A stretch of 64,000 nucleotides of DNA from assembly GCA_964533515.1 (NCBI GenBank), contig CAZHMB010000001.1:10683-74682 (forward strand), written 5' to 3'. The position numbers were made by a program, and so were the translations under genes. This stretch comes from CAZHMB01 sp964533515 (lineage in GTDB: Archaea > Nanobdellota > Nanobdellia > Pacearchaeales > GW2011-AR1). The notes below the pieces were generated by a model. It did not search any database. It saw nothing but the letters and a program-made list of their open reading frames with translations, and was not told where the DNA came from. Below, one piece after another: positions 6,378-13,806 of this stretch. The first letter of the stretch is position 1, and each line of letters begins with the position of its first letter.

Positions 6378-8120
6378 TTATTTTACAATTTTCCCTGCGT
6401 TTTCTAATTTTATTTCAGAATTTATTAATTTTCTCAAAATTTCTTTTAATTCAGAAATTTTTACACGAATTTGTTTTTCAGAATCGCGATCTCTTAAGGT
6501 GACGTCGCTGTTTTTTAAGGAATCAAAATCTATTGTTATTGCGAAAGGCGTCCCTGCAATTGCAGATCTTAAGTATCTCTTACCAATAGAACCAGATTCA
6601 TCATAATCAACAACCACTTCATTCTCAAGATTTTCTTTTATCTTCTTTGCAACTTTAATCAACTCTGGTTTTTTCATCAAAGGAAAAATAGAAACCGCTA
6701 TAGGTGCCATTGAATATGGGACCCTAAAGATTGTTTTTCCTTCTCCTTCAGATTTTCGGTCATAAAAAAGATCAATCAGCGTGTAAGTTGGCCTATCAGT
6801 ACCAAAAGCAATTTCTAATACGTGGGGGACAAACTTTTCTCCATTTTCTCTTGTGGCTTCTAATTTTTTCCCAGAAAATTTTGCATGTTGCTTTAGATCA
6901 TAATCCGTTCTATCATGAACCCCACAACACTCTGTCCATCCAAAACTATTTAATTTTATTTCTATATCCCATGCGTCGTCAGCATAAAATGCTTTTTCGT
7001 CGGGATGGTGTTGTCTTAATCTAATTCTCTCTTTTGGAATTCCAAAACCTAAAAATTGTTGGTAGGCTAACCAAATGCACCACCCATATGCTTGACTCTT
7101 AATGAATTTCTTTTTCAACGCTTCTTCGAGAGTAATCGTAATCGGTTCTTTTTCTGCGTCTTGAGATTTGTGATCCCAGAATGGAAGCTTCTCCTTTTTT
7201 ATTTCCTGAAATTGTTCCCAATCATTTTTTGTCTTCGGATCAACAAATATCTGGCCTTCTGCCTGAGTAAATTCCCTTCCCCTTAATACATTCTGTCTTG
7301 GAGAGATCTCATTTCTATAGGCCTTACCTATTTGGAAAACTCCAAGAGGTAATTTTTTCCTGAAATAATTATAAAATCTTAAATAGGGAAGATAAGTGAC
7401 CGTTGCAGTTTCTGGTCTCAGCGAGGCTTCCACTCCAGCAACTTTGGTCTTCATCATCAAACTTTGTGTTTCAATCGCTTTTTCGAAATTTCCTTTGCAA
7501 GAAGGACACTTAATATCCTTTTGATTAATAAAATTAATTAATTTTTCGTTGCTCCATGCGTCTGCCGCCACATCAAATTTCTCTTCAATGATTTTATCCG
7601 CTCTGAAAACAGCCTTACACTTTGAACATTTAATTGTTCTATCTTTGAAGGTTTCTAAATGTCCTGAAGCTTTCCAAACAACATCCGGTAAAACTGTTGG
7701 CCCTTCCAATTCTCGCAAACCGTTTGCATTAAAAATTTTTCTTACAGAATTCTCCACTTTATTTTTTAATAATTTCCCTAAGGGACCATATGTATAAAAA
7801 CCCGCTAGCCCCCCATAAATTTCTGGTTCTGGGCCCCAAATAAAACCCGATTCACTTACGAAGCTAGCAAACTCTTTTTCATCATCGGTTGAATTGCTTG
7901 TTTTTTCTACTGCATTATCTTCTTTTTGTTCTTCCATGTTTTGTTGTTTATTTTTTTGCTTATTTAAATCTTTCATAATTTTTTTAGATTTCTCCTCGGC
8001 TTGTTTCTTGTTTGCCCCCAGATAAGCGAGGGTTATTGCTTTTACTTTGCCATCTATCCTTTTTGATTCTCTTAAATAAAAGTAATCTTTATCGTTGATC
8101 TTCTTTTTTACTACAAACAT
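6378..8120 (-). CDS. glyS: Glycyl-tRNA synthetase with extra N-terminal domain
   Basis: Class II, alpha2-type enzyme that charges tRNA-Gly. Recognised from FIWGPEPEIYGGLAGFYTYG, Zn-type cysteines (CSKC, CPSC), motif 2 FQIGKAYRNEISPRQNVLRG with REFTQAEGQIF, and FGTDRPTYTLIDLF near motif 3, then the anticodon-binding domain (VSIFPLMKKPELI, TPFAITIDFDSL). The synthetase core starts at about residue 82. Before it are about 65 residues (FVVKKKINDKDYFYLRESKR...DGKVKAITLAYLG) plus a KQ-rich linker, resembling a short module seen at the N-terminus of some transposases and Fic-like proteins (recollection, not a search). An internal Met at the linker (MEEQKEDN) could be an alternative start. Confidence 0.93.
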   Translation of the reverse strand: MFVVKKKINDKDYFYLRESKRIDGKVKAITLAYLGANKKQAEEKSKKIMKDLNKQKNKQQNMEEQKEDNAVEKTSNSTDDEKEFASFVSESGFIWGPEPEIYGGLAGFYTYGPLGKLLKNKVENSVRKIFNANGLRELEGPTVLPDVVWKASGHLETFKDRTIKCSKCKAVFRADKIIEEKFDVAADAWSNEKLINFINQKDIKCPSCKGNFEKAIETQSLMMKTKVAGVEASLRPETATVTYLPYLRFYNYFRKKLPLGVFQIGKAYRNEISPRQNVLRGREFTQAEGQIFVDPKTKNDWEQFQEIKKEKLPFWDHKSQDAEKEPITITLEEALKKKFIKSQAYGWCIWLAYQQFLGFGIPKERIRLRQHHPDEKAFYADDAWDIEIKLNSFGWTECCGVHDRTDYDLKQHAKFSGKKLEATRENGEKFVPHVLEIAFGTDRPTYTLIDLFYDRKSEGEGKTIFRVPYSMAPIAVSIFPLMKKPELIKVAKKIKENLENEVVVDYDESGSIGKRYLRSAIAGTPFAITIDFDSLKNSDVTLRDRDSEKQIRVKISELKEILRKLINSEIKLENAGKIVK

Positions 8121-8205
8121 GTTATAGGCACTACAAATAAGTTTATAAATTTTGGGGTGTGGTGGGTAATGTAGTGGTTAAGGGGGGTTTAGGTACTACA
8201 AAAAA

Positions 8206-8856
8206 CTATTTACGTGAAAATTTCCCATTAATAATAAAACTCTTTATCTGCTCAAAAACTTCGGGGCTTGAAACCAGTTCTCTATGGGCCAAGTTTAACT
8301 TTATAAAATCTCTTGAATTTATCAGCTTTGTTTCTTCTAAAAAAACCTTGCTATCAGAACCTTTATTATTAACAAAAAAAGGTAAGAGATAAGAATCTGG
8401 ATTGAAAAAATGGAATCTTTTTGTTCCAGCTATTATTCCTATTTCTCCTTTAAACTTCATCTTGAATATCTCTTGCTTATTCTCTAAAAAATCTTCAACA
8501 ACACTTCCTATCCGGGTCTTTTTTATTAATTTGTATTCAGACATTTTTTGGAGAATCTTTGCCCCGCTATTGATCGGCGCTGTCTGAACAATCCTCTCCT
8601 TTTTGGTATTGAATCTATTTAAAAAAAGTCTCAGGATAATTGCTCCAAAACTGTGGGTTACAAAATTAGGTTTATTGATATTATTCCTCCTGATGAAATC
8701 CTTTAATTCATTGATTATTTCATTAAATTTAGATTCGCTAGACCAATTGAAGAAATAAACATTAAAATATTTTGAGAGATAATCAATCATCTTCTGAAAA
8801 TCTCTCTTCTTTCTTTTATCAATACCAAGCCCGGGAATAATTATTACATTTTTCAT
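8206..8856 (-). CDS. Alpha/beta-hydrolase (lipase/esterase-like)
   Basis: 216 residues from MKNVIIIPGLGID. Strand-loop IIPGLG forms the usual oxyanion region, THSFGAIILRLFL carries the nucleophile Ser in an HSFG elbow, NNKGSDSKVF may give the acid and LNLAHRELV the His. This fits the small PGAP1/lipase-like group of alpha/beta hydrolases; substrate unknown. The longer ORF reading starts inside tRNA-Cys and is rejected. No TATA box has the right spacing, and the gene begins 12 bp after tRNA-Cys, so it is probably co-transcribed with tRNA-Arg and tRNA-Cys and released by tRNA 3' processing. Confidence 0.8.
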   Translation of the reverse strand: MKNVIIIPGLGIDKRKKRDFQKMIDYLSKYFNVYFFNWSSESKFNEIINELKDFIRRNNINKPNFVTHSFGAIILRLFLNRFNTKKERIVQTAPINSGAKILQKMSEYKLIKKTRIGSVVEDFLENKQEIFKMKFKGEIGIIAGTKRFHFFNPDSYLLPFFVNNKGSDSKVFLEETKLINSRDFIKLNLAHRELVSSPEVFEQIKSFIINGKFSRK

Positions 8857-8868
8857 CTTGAATATAAA

Positions 8869-8941
8869 AGCGCAGGCTGGGACTCGAACCCAGGAATTTC
8901 CGGGCTGCAACCGAAAGCAGTAGCCGCTGTGCCACCTGCGC
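8869..8941 (-). tRNA. tRNA-Cys (GCA)
   Basis: Acceptor GCGCAGG/CCTGCGC, anticodon loop TTGCAGC, T-arm CTGGG-TTCGAGT-CCCAG, discriminator U as expected for tRNA-Cys. No intron. It sits 3 nt behind tRNA-Arg on the same strand, presumably in one transcript. Confidence 0.92.
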
Positions 8942-8944
8942 AAA

Positions 8945-9019
8945 CGCCCGGGACAGGATTCGAACCTGCGACCTACTGCTTAGAAGGCAGTCGCTCTATC
9001 CAGGCTGAGCTACCCGGGC
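8945..9019 (-). tRNA. tRNA-Arg (TCT)
   Basis: Acceptor GCCCGGG/CCCGGGC, D-stem GCTC/GAGC, anticodon loop CTTCTAA, T-arm GCAGG-TTCGAAT-CCTGT, discriminator G. A CTTTAAATAC box about 28 nt upstream (about 9043-9052) is the likely promoter for tRNA-Arg, tRNA-Cys and perhaps the hydrolase gene. Confidence 0.92.
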
Positions 9020-9091
9020 ATGAAAATATCACCAATGAATTGTATTTAAAGTTTCCGACAAGCATAAAAACCCTTCTCGCCTCTACCAATT

Positions 9092-10000
9092 ATGACTGAA
9101 AAAGTTAAAATAACCTTCTTAGGAACGGCGGGAAGCATGCCCAGTGCGAACAGGAATCCGACGAGTATCTTGCTTTCATATAACCAAGAGAATATCCTTA
9201 TTGATTGCGGAGAGGGAACGCAAAGACAAATGAGAAAAGCGAAAATTAATCCTTGTAAGATAAACAAGGTTTTGATAACTCATTGGCACGGCGACCATAT
9301 TTTTGGATTGCCCGGACTTTTTCAAACTCTTGTTTTAAGTGGATACAACAGAGAAATGCAAATATTTGGACCCCCTGGAACTAAAGACTTTCTTAAAAAC
9401 TTTATAGGGATCTTTGTTCCGGTTTTCAAATTTTCTGCTGATTCAAAAGAAGTTTCATCTGGGAAGTTCTTTGAGGATAAGGATTTTTATCTCGAAGCAG
9501 AGAAAATGACCCACGGCGGTACTAAATGTAATGCATATTCTTTTGTTATAAAAGACAAGATCAGAATTGATAAAAAGAAATTAAAGAAATCTAAAATTCC
9601 TGCGGGGCCTTTATTGCAGAAAATTTCGCAAGGAAAGGACGTTGTTTACAAAGGTAAAAAGTTCAAGTCAAAGAACTTGACTTATGTTGAAAAAGGTAGG
9701 AAGATCTCTTTTGTTTTGGATACAAGTATCAATTCGAAGATTTCAAAATTTGTTAAAGACGCTGATTTATTAATTATTGAATCAACTTTAGAAGAAAGTT
9801 TAGAAAAGCTAGCTAAAGAACACGGGCACCTAACTTCAAAGCAAGCTTCTGAGATTGCGAAGAAAGCAAAAGTGAAAAGATTGATTATTACACATTTGAG
9901 CCCGAGATATGAAAAATCTTCGGAGAAGATTTTGGCAGAGGCAAAAAAGGTTTTTAAGAAAACAGAATTGGTTAGGGACTTTGATGTTTTGGAATTGTAA
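9092..10000 (+). CDS. rnz: Ribonuclease Z (tRNA 3' endonuclease)
   Basis: Removes 3' trailers from pre-tRNAs. Metallo-beta-lactamase fold of 302 residues: N-terminal KITFLGTAGSMPSANRNPTS, the Zn-binding motif THWHGDHIFGLPGL, further ligands in KMTHGG, LDTS and EHGHLTSKQA, and ITHLSPRY near the end. Length equals archaeal/bacterial short-form RNase Z. An ATAAAAACC box about 26 nt upstream supports a leaderless start. It is divergent from the tRNA-Arg/tRNA-Cys unit. Confidence 0.94.
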   Translation: MTEKVKITFLGTAGSMPSANRNPTSILLSYNQENILIDCGEGTQRQMRKAKINPCKINKVLITHWHGDHIFGLPGLFQTLVLSGYNREMQIFGPPGTKDFLKNFIGIFVPVFKFSADSKEVSSGKFFEDKDFYLEAEKMTHGGTKCNAYSFVIKDKIRIDKKKLKKSKIPAGPLLQKISQGKDVVYKGKKFKSKNLTYVEKGRKISFVLDTSINSKISKFVKDADLLIIESTLEESLEKLAKEHGHLTSKQASEIAKKAKVKRLIITHLSPRYEKSSEKILAEAKKVFKKTELVRDFDVLEL

Positions 10001-10015
10001 GAATAGAATTGGGAA

Positions 10016-10429
10016 TCAAGAAGTTGAGGCATAATCTAATCTCGCTAGTAAAGGGTTTCTATGTAAAAATCCTTTTCTTTGTAACCTTCTTGCCATTGCT
10101 TCGTCTTGTTTTTGCCTTTTAATTTCATCTTGTGCTCTGACTTCTGTAATTTCTTCTTCACTTAACCTCCTCAAATCAAATTTCTGATTATGTATCCATA
10201 ATTGCCTTGGGCGCGGATTTGTGGGGGGCTGTAAATTTTGAACCGCCAACCACATAGAAGGGTCTCTTAAAGCATAACCCTCTCCAAATCCAAATCTCAT
10301 AAAATCCCTATAAAGTTTCAAAGTTGTCCTGGTATTTAAAGAGGCTAAATCCAAATCTTGAGAAGTTATCTTCAAAACCAGATCATTATTGTACAAAACA
10401 TTCATGCGAGCAACACCCCCATATTTCAT
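10016..10429 (-). CDS. Hypothetical protein, 137 aa
   Basis: Convergent with rnz (16 bp apart). No family recognised. The first half is mixed alpha/beta (NVLYNNDLVLKITSQDLDLA), the second half is Gln/Arg/Glu-rich and helical (SEEEITEVRAQDEIKRQKQD). A CTTTAATAACC box about 27 nt before the ATG fits a leaderless promoter. A second Met at residue 9 is an alternative start. Confidence 0.55.
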   Translation of the reverse strand: MKYGGVARMNVLYNNDLVLKITSQDLDLASLNTRTTLKLYRDFMRFGFGEGYALRDPSMWLAVQNLQPPTNPRPRQLWIHNQKFDLRRLSEEEITEVRAQDEIKRQKQDEAMARRLQRKGFLHRNPLLARLDYASTS

Positions 10430-10465
10430 TTTAACTAAAATTAATCGAGGTTATTAAAGATTGTT

Positions 10466-10506
10466 GTAATTGAGAATATATCCCAGTCTCAACTATCCTC
10501 AATTAC
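10466..10506. repeat. Perfect 9-bp inverted repeat between LSm gene and the 137-aa gene
   Basis: Arms GTAATTGAG (10466-10474) and CTCAATTAC (10498-10506), 23-nt loop that contains a nested GAG/CTC. Lies in the 124-bp gap downstream of the LSm gene on the minus strand; could be a terminator or a small structured RNA. No T-run follows immediately. Confidence 0.45.
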
Positions 10507-10553
10507 TTGAAGAAACCTGCCGTAGCGAAATCAATTCGACAAACGCTTTGTTA

Positions 10554-10802
10554 TTATTCCTTTGATGCTGTTGATGCAGGAGAGATATAAATTATTGTAT
10601 CTCCTCGAAGAAAAGTCAATCCGATGTTTTTTTTCACTTCACCGTCGACCATTTCTTTTGCATTGTCTAAGACAAGGTTTATATGTATATCAAAAGCCAA
10701 AAGCTTTCCTACAAATTGCCTGTCTCCTTTCAACTGAACAAGAACTTCTTTCTCTTTCGAGTTGTTCAGCAGATCCAAAGGTCTTTCAATTCCATTAACC
10801 AT
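10554..10802 (-). CDS. LSm (Sm-like) RNA-binding protein
   Basis: 82 residues with both Sm motifs: Sm1 VLVQLKGDRQFVGKLLAFDIHINLVLDNA and Sm2 NIGLTFLRGDTIIYISP. Archaeal LSm proteins form heptameric rings that bind U-rich RNA and join RNA processing. The Asn in DIHINLVL and the RGD of Sm2 are the RNA-contacting residues. The gene shares its upstream intergenic region with the divergent 10917 gene; that region holds two inverted repeats. Confidence 0.92.
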   Translation of the reverse strand: MVNGIERPLDLLNNSKEKEVLVQLKGDRQFVGKLLAFDIHINLVLDNAKEMVDGEVKKNIGLTFLRGDTIIYISPASTASKE

Positions 10803-10812
10803 TTTATTTTAC

Positions 10813-10842
10813 GCCCAATAAAGGACTAAACTTATTTTGGGC
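10813..10842. repeat. Imperfect inverted repeat upstream of LSm gene
   Basis: GCCCAATAAA...TATTTTGGGC, arms of 10 bp with 8 matches and a 10-nt spacer, 11 bp before the LSm start. Position suggests an operator or an mRNA leader hairpin (inference). Confidence 0.4.
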
Positions 10843-10872
10843 AAGGAGTTTTTAAATCTGTTGGTGAGTTGG

Positions 10873-10890
10873 AAATGTTTGGAAACATTT
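10873..10890. promoter_or_regulatory. Perfect palindrome adjoining the 10917 promoter
   Basis: AAATGTTT-GG-AAACATTT, two perfect 8-bp arms with a 2-nt spacer. The right arm runs into the TATA-like TTTTTAAAC (10888-10896), 25 nt before the ATG at 10917. This is where a dimeric archaeal regulator would block TBP/TFB. Confidence 0.5.
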
Positions 10891-10916
10891 TTAAACAACA
10901 TTGAATTTTTGTTGAC

Positions 10917-11630
10917 ATGAATTTTATAAAAAAGATTTTCGATGATGTAGTCGACGAAGATACACATTTGCAATTCCAAAAATTTTCTAAAGGTGAATTC
11001 AAAAATAAAGCATTTATTCAAGCAAAGCAACAAGCAAAGAAATGGAAAATAAACACTTCTGCAGAATTTGCAAATGGGCTTGTCAGAGATGTTGCTGAAA
11101 AGTTATTTGAAGGTGAGAGAGTTCAAGTTACTGGGGCGATTGTTTATACTGGTGACTTGCCTGAGGGAGTTGAATATAAGGACAAGAAACAATTTCAAGG
11201 TGTTAAAAGATATCTTTTAGATACTGAACTTTCAAAAGAAGAAATTTTGGGCATGATGGACACTTTGCCGAAGGCTTTTTTTGCTTTGAGTTTCAAAACT
11301 TCTGACGGGGCAACAGACTTGAAAATAAAACCTAAAGCTCCAAAATCTGGAAAGCCCGGGAAAGGAGATGAAAAACCAAAGATTAATTTTTGCAGATTGA
11401 CAACAACAGATAAATCTTTTACAGAAGATTTTGTTTTCGAAAATCCTAATTTCAAAGAAGTTTTGTTGAGTCATACTTTTGTTATAGACAATCTTGAGAT
11501 CCCCGAGGAATCTAAAAAATCTGGAGATTTCAAAAAAATGAGAGAAGATGCTTTTAGAGTTGGAAAATTGGTCAGAACAGGTGAGATTGACGGTCAGAAA
11601 ATAGAAAAAGAAATTGAGATGAAAGTTTAA
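10917..11630 (+). CDS. Conserved-looking protein of unknown function, 237 aa
   Basis: No domain is recognised with certainty. Features: a helical basic N-terminus (NFIKKIFDDVVDEDTHLQFQ), a central beta-rich part (VQVTGAIVYTGDLPEGVEYK, LPKAFFALSFKTSDG), a Pro/Gly/Lys linker (KPKAPKSGKPGKGDEKPK) and a C-terminal part with SHTFVIDNLEIPEE and KLVRTGEIDGQKIEKEIEM. I considered S3Ae and rejected it. A promoter with an adjacent palindrome precedes it and a 51-aa ORF follows in a TAAAATG junction, so it is an expressed two-gene unit. Confidence 0.65.
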   Translation: MNFIKKIFDDVVDEDTHLQFQKFSKGEFKNKAFIQAKQQAKKWKINTSAEFANGLVRDVAEKLFEGERVQVTGAIVYTGDLPEGVEYKDKKQFQGVKRYLLDTELSKEEILGMMDTLPKAFFALSFKTSDGATDLKIKPKAPKSGKPGKGDEKPKINFCRLTTTDKSFTEDFVFENPNFKEVLLSHTFVIDNLEIPEESKKSGDFKKMREDAFRVGKLVRTGEIDGQKIEKEIEMKV

Positions 11631-11631
11631 A

Positions 11632-11787
11632 ATGAATTTGGAGATTAAAGAGTCGGATAATTTTGGATATGATGTTCTTTTGGACGGCGGTTTATTCAGA
11701 TATTGTAAAACTTATTCTGAATTGGTGACTACTGTTGATTCTTTGGTGAAATCAAGGTTTAATGAAGATGCTGAAGGATTTGCTTGA
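11632..11787 (+). CDS. Hypothetical protein, 51 aa
   Basis: Starts one base after the stop of the 237-aa gene (TAA-A-ATG), the same coupling used through the ribosomal operon. The 51 residues are acidic (NLEIKESDNFGYDVLLDGG, SLVKSRFNEDAEGF). No family recognised. The stop-start geometry is the main support. Confidence 0.55.
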   Translation: MNLEIKESDNFGYDVLLDGGLFRYCKTYSELVTTVDSLVKSRFNEDAEGFA

Positions 11788-11847
11788 AAAAATAGTTACT
11801 CCATAATAATTCTAAAAGGTTAAATATACATGATGCTTGGATAAAGA

Positions 11848-12195
11848 ATGAGCCGAATTATTAAAGAAAATGTGGACAAGGCAAGTCTTGCTAAATTTTT
11901 GACTGAAATTTGCGGTGTTTCCTTGCCTTGTGCAATGGATCCCGATGTAATCAATTTGGATGTGGCCTAGGTAGAAAGAACTTTGGAACTTGAGGGTCGA
12001 GATTACTATCAGCTCTGTTTAGAACCAACAAAAGAACATGGAAGAGTTGATTATAAAATCCGTGGAAAACCCCGATTTCCCTATAAAAACCGCGGAAAAG
12101 CATATCTCTGTTCCAATCCCGAAAGAGTTATTGATGGGCGATTCCATAAGATGCATCCGAGATATGAACACCGAGATACCGAAGCCGTCGATTAA
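11848..12195 (+). pseudogene. ORF interrupted by an in-frame TAG
   Basis: ATG at 11848 opens a frame of 40 codons ending in TAG (11968-11970); the same frame continues for 74 more codons to TAA at 12193-12195 with no other stop. A TAAATATA box about 24 nt before the ATG gives a leaderless start. The upstream part is SRIIKENVDKASLAKF..., the downstream part is basic and Tyr-rich (EGRDYYQLCLEPTKEHGRVD). TAG ends several other genes here (for example 4884, 24461, 29935), so global recoding is unlikely. It may be a nonsense-mutated gene, a sequencing error, or two small proteins. Confidence 0.5.
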
Positions 12196-12211
12196 GATTC
12201 CCACCAAAACG

Positions 12212-12220
12212 CTTATAAAC
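12212..12220 (+). promoter_or_regulatory. Promoter of the ribosomal-protein operon
   Basis: CTTATAAAC about 143 nt before the L3 ATG. Initiation about 26 nt downstream would give a leader of roughly 115 nt, unusual among the leaderless genes here. The leader contains short ORFs. Confidence 0.55.
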
Positions 12221-12291
12221 CTAATTTTTCTTGCAAATATATTCCAGGGTAAATAAAATGTTAACCGCTAGTTATACAAATACAATAAGAA

Positions 12292-12351
12292 ATGCCAACA
12301 ATGAAAATAAGGAAATTTTCAAGCCGGCATTTTCAAGGACACCAGGAATAA
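12292..12351 (+). other. 19-codon leader ORF before L3
   Basis: ATG at 12292 opens MPTMKIRKFSSRHFQGHQE and stops with TAA at 12349-12351, 3 nt before the L3 ATG. Its first codons (ATGCCAACAATG) nearly repeat the L3 start (ATGCCAACAAGA). An overlapping frame from 12259 runs through the L3 start. A translational-coupling or autoregulatory role is only a suggestion. Confidence 0.3.
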
Positions 12352-12354
12352 AAA

Positions 12355-13317
12355 ATGCCAACAAGAAAATCACCAAGGAAAGGAAGTTTACAATTTTGGC
12401 CAAGAAAACGGGCTAAAAAGTTTTTACCTAGAGTTAACTGGAACCACATTAATTCTAAATTATCCTCTGAGGCAAAAGGTTTGTCGGGCTTTATATGTTA
12501 TAAGGCCGGGATGAAATCTGCTTATCTAACGGACAACACCGAAAAATCGATGACCGCCGGAAGGAAGATGACAATTCCCTGCACAATTCTTTCTTGCCCG
12601 CATATGAAGATTCTCTCTGTGCGATTCTATAAAGACCAACTTCCTATTTCTGACATATTAAACATTAATTCTCTCGACAAAGAACTTAAGAGAAAAATAA
12701 AAATTCCAAAAACTTATACTAAAAAAATTGAAGACGTGAAATCTGAAGATTACGATAATCTTTCTATCGTTGCTTATTCTGTTGTTAAAAGTTCTGGCCT
12801 GAAAAAAACTCCAGACATCGTTGAAATTGGCTTGGCTGGAAGTAAAGAAGATAAACTTAATTTTGTTAAAGAAAATTTGGTGAAAGAGTTGAGCGTTGTT
12901 GATTTTTTCCAAGATGGTGAACTAACTGATCTTCGAGGATTGACAAAAGGTAAAGGAACTCAGGGGCCGGTTAAGAGATTCGGTTTAAATCTAAAAGTTG
13001 CTAAATCGGAAAAAGGGCAGAGAAGGCCGGGAAGTCTTGGCCCATGGCATCCTGCAAGAGTTATTTTTAGAGTTCCAATGATGGGACAAATGGGTTTGAA
13101 CACAAGAGTTATTTATAATAATAAAATAATTAATGTTGGAAAATCCGGAGAAAAAAATATTTTAGGTCTGAAAAATTTCGGAGACGTGAAAACGGATTAT
13201 GTTGTCGTTGCTGGAAGCGTTCAAGGCCCTTCAAAAAGACAACTTGTTTTGACAAGAGCGATGAGACCGACTAAAGCCCAATTAAAAAAGAATTACGACT
13301 TTGTGGAGTTAAGATAA
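12355..13317 (+). CDS. rpl3: 50S ribosomal protein L3
   Basis: First gene of the S10/spc-type operon; uL3 binds 23S rRNA near the peptidyl-transferase centre. 320 residues: N-terminal TRKSPRKGSLQFWPRKRAKK, the core GKGTQGPVKRFGLNLKVAKS, GPWHPARVIFRVPMMGQMGLN and VQGPSKRQLVLTRAMRP. Length is slightly short for archaea (about 330-350). The start is fixed by the family N-terminus. Its TAA overlaps the next ATG. Confidence 0.96.
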   Translation: MPTRKSPRKGSLQFWPRKRAKKFLPRVNWNHINSKLSSEAKGLSGFICYKAGMKSAYLTDNTEKSMTAGRKMTIPCTILSCPHMKILSVRFYKDQLPISDILNINSLDKELKRKIKIPKTYTKKIEDVKSEDYDNLSIVAYSVVKSSGLKKTPDIVEIGLAGSKEDKLNFVKENLVKELSVVDFFQDGELTDLRGLTKGKGTQGPVKRFGLNLKVAKSEKGQRRPGSLGPWHPARVIFRVPMMGQMGLNTRVIYNNKIINVGKSGEKNILGLKNFGDVKTDYVVVAGSVQGPSKRQLVLTRAMRPTKAQLKKNYDFVELR

Positions 13318-13805
13318 TGACAGAAGATACATTAAAAGATTTGAAAGAAAAATTTGAAGCTGAGAAAAAGAAACTTGGTTTTAGTTCAAGCTTTGAAGAA
13401 CTGGATGAAATATTCTACGTGAAAGATGCAATTATGGAAAAAGGTTTTGTTAGTGAAGAATTTTCTAGGCAACTTTGTGGAAGAATTGTTGAAACTTACC
13501 AGGGATGGGCAGCTTATTTACATAGTTTGATCATGCCGAATCCACAAAACTTGTTGAATATGGGCGAGAGTAAGATATTCAACAATGATGAGAAAACAAA
13601 AATTACAAACTTGATGAAAATCGCAATGGAAATTAGTAGCAGAAATAGCTGGATTGGTCTAGCTAAGGATGTTGGAGAAGAGAAAAATTTTATTGACGAT
13701 TCTGTTAACGTATGGAAAGAAAAATTCGGGGAAGAATTAACAGAAATAATGAAAAAAGTTAACAAAGAATGGAAAGAAGAAGCGGACGAGGAGGTCGCAG
13801 AATAA
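13317..13805 (+). CDS. Unrecognised 162-aa protein inserted between L3 and L4
   Basis: Overlaps the L3 stop by one base (TAATG) and is followed by L4 through TAA-A-ATG, so it is translated as part of the ribosomal operon. It is acidic and mostly helical: long charged helices at both ends (DTLKDLKEKFEAEKKKLG and LTEIMKKVNKEWKEEADEE) around a middle segment with FYVKDAIMEKGF and QGWAAYLHSLIMPNPQNLL. The usual archaeal order is L3-L4, so this is an insertion. A ribosome-associated role is plausible but not shown. Confidence 0.75.
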   Translation: MTEDTLKDLKEKFEAEKKKLGFSSSFEELDEIFYVKDAIMEKGFVSEEFSRQLCGRIVETYQGWAAYLHSLIMPNPQNLLNMGESKIFNNDEKTKITNLMKIAMEISSRNSWIGLAKDVGEEKNFIDDSVNVWKEKFGEELTEIMKKVNKEWKEEADEEVAE

Positions 13806-13806
13806 A

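Noticed and set aside
8857..8943. N-terminal extension of the hydrolase ORF
   Set aside because: It translates tRNA-Cys; the real start is at 8856.
10917..11630. Ribosomal protein S3Ae
   Set aside because: Charged C-terminus and length suggested it, but the conserved S3Ae core motifs are absent.
11968..11970. TAG as a pyrrolysine codon throughout
   Set aside because: TAG is the normal stop of other genes in the window (for example 4882-4884, 24459-24461), and no pyl genes are seen.
12259..12416. Larger ORF overlapping the L3 start
   Set aside because: It reads L3 coding DNA in another frame and has no family pattern; L3 clearly starts at 12355.
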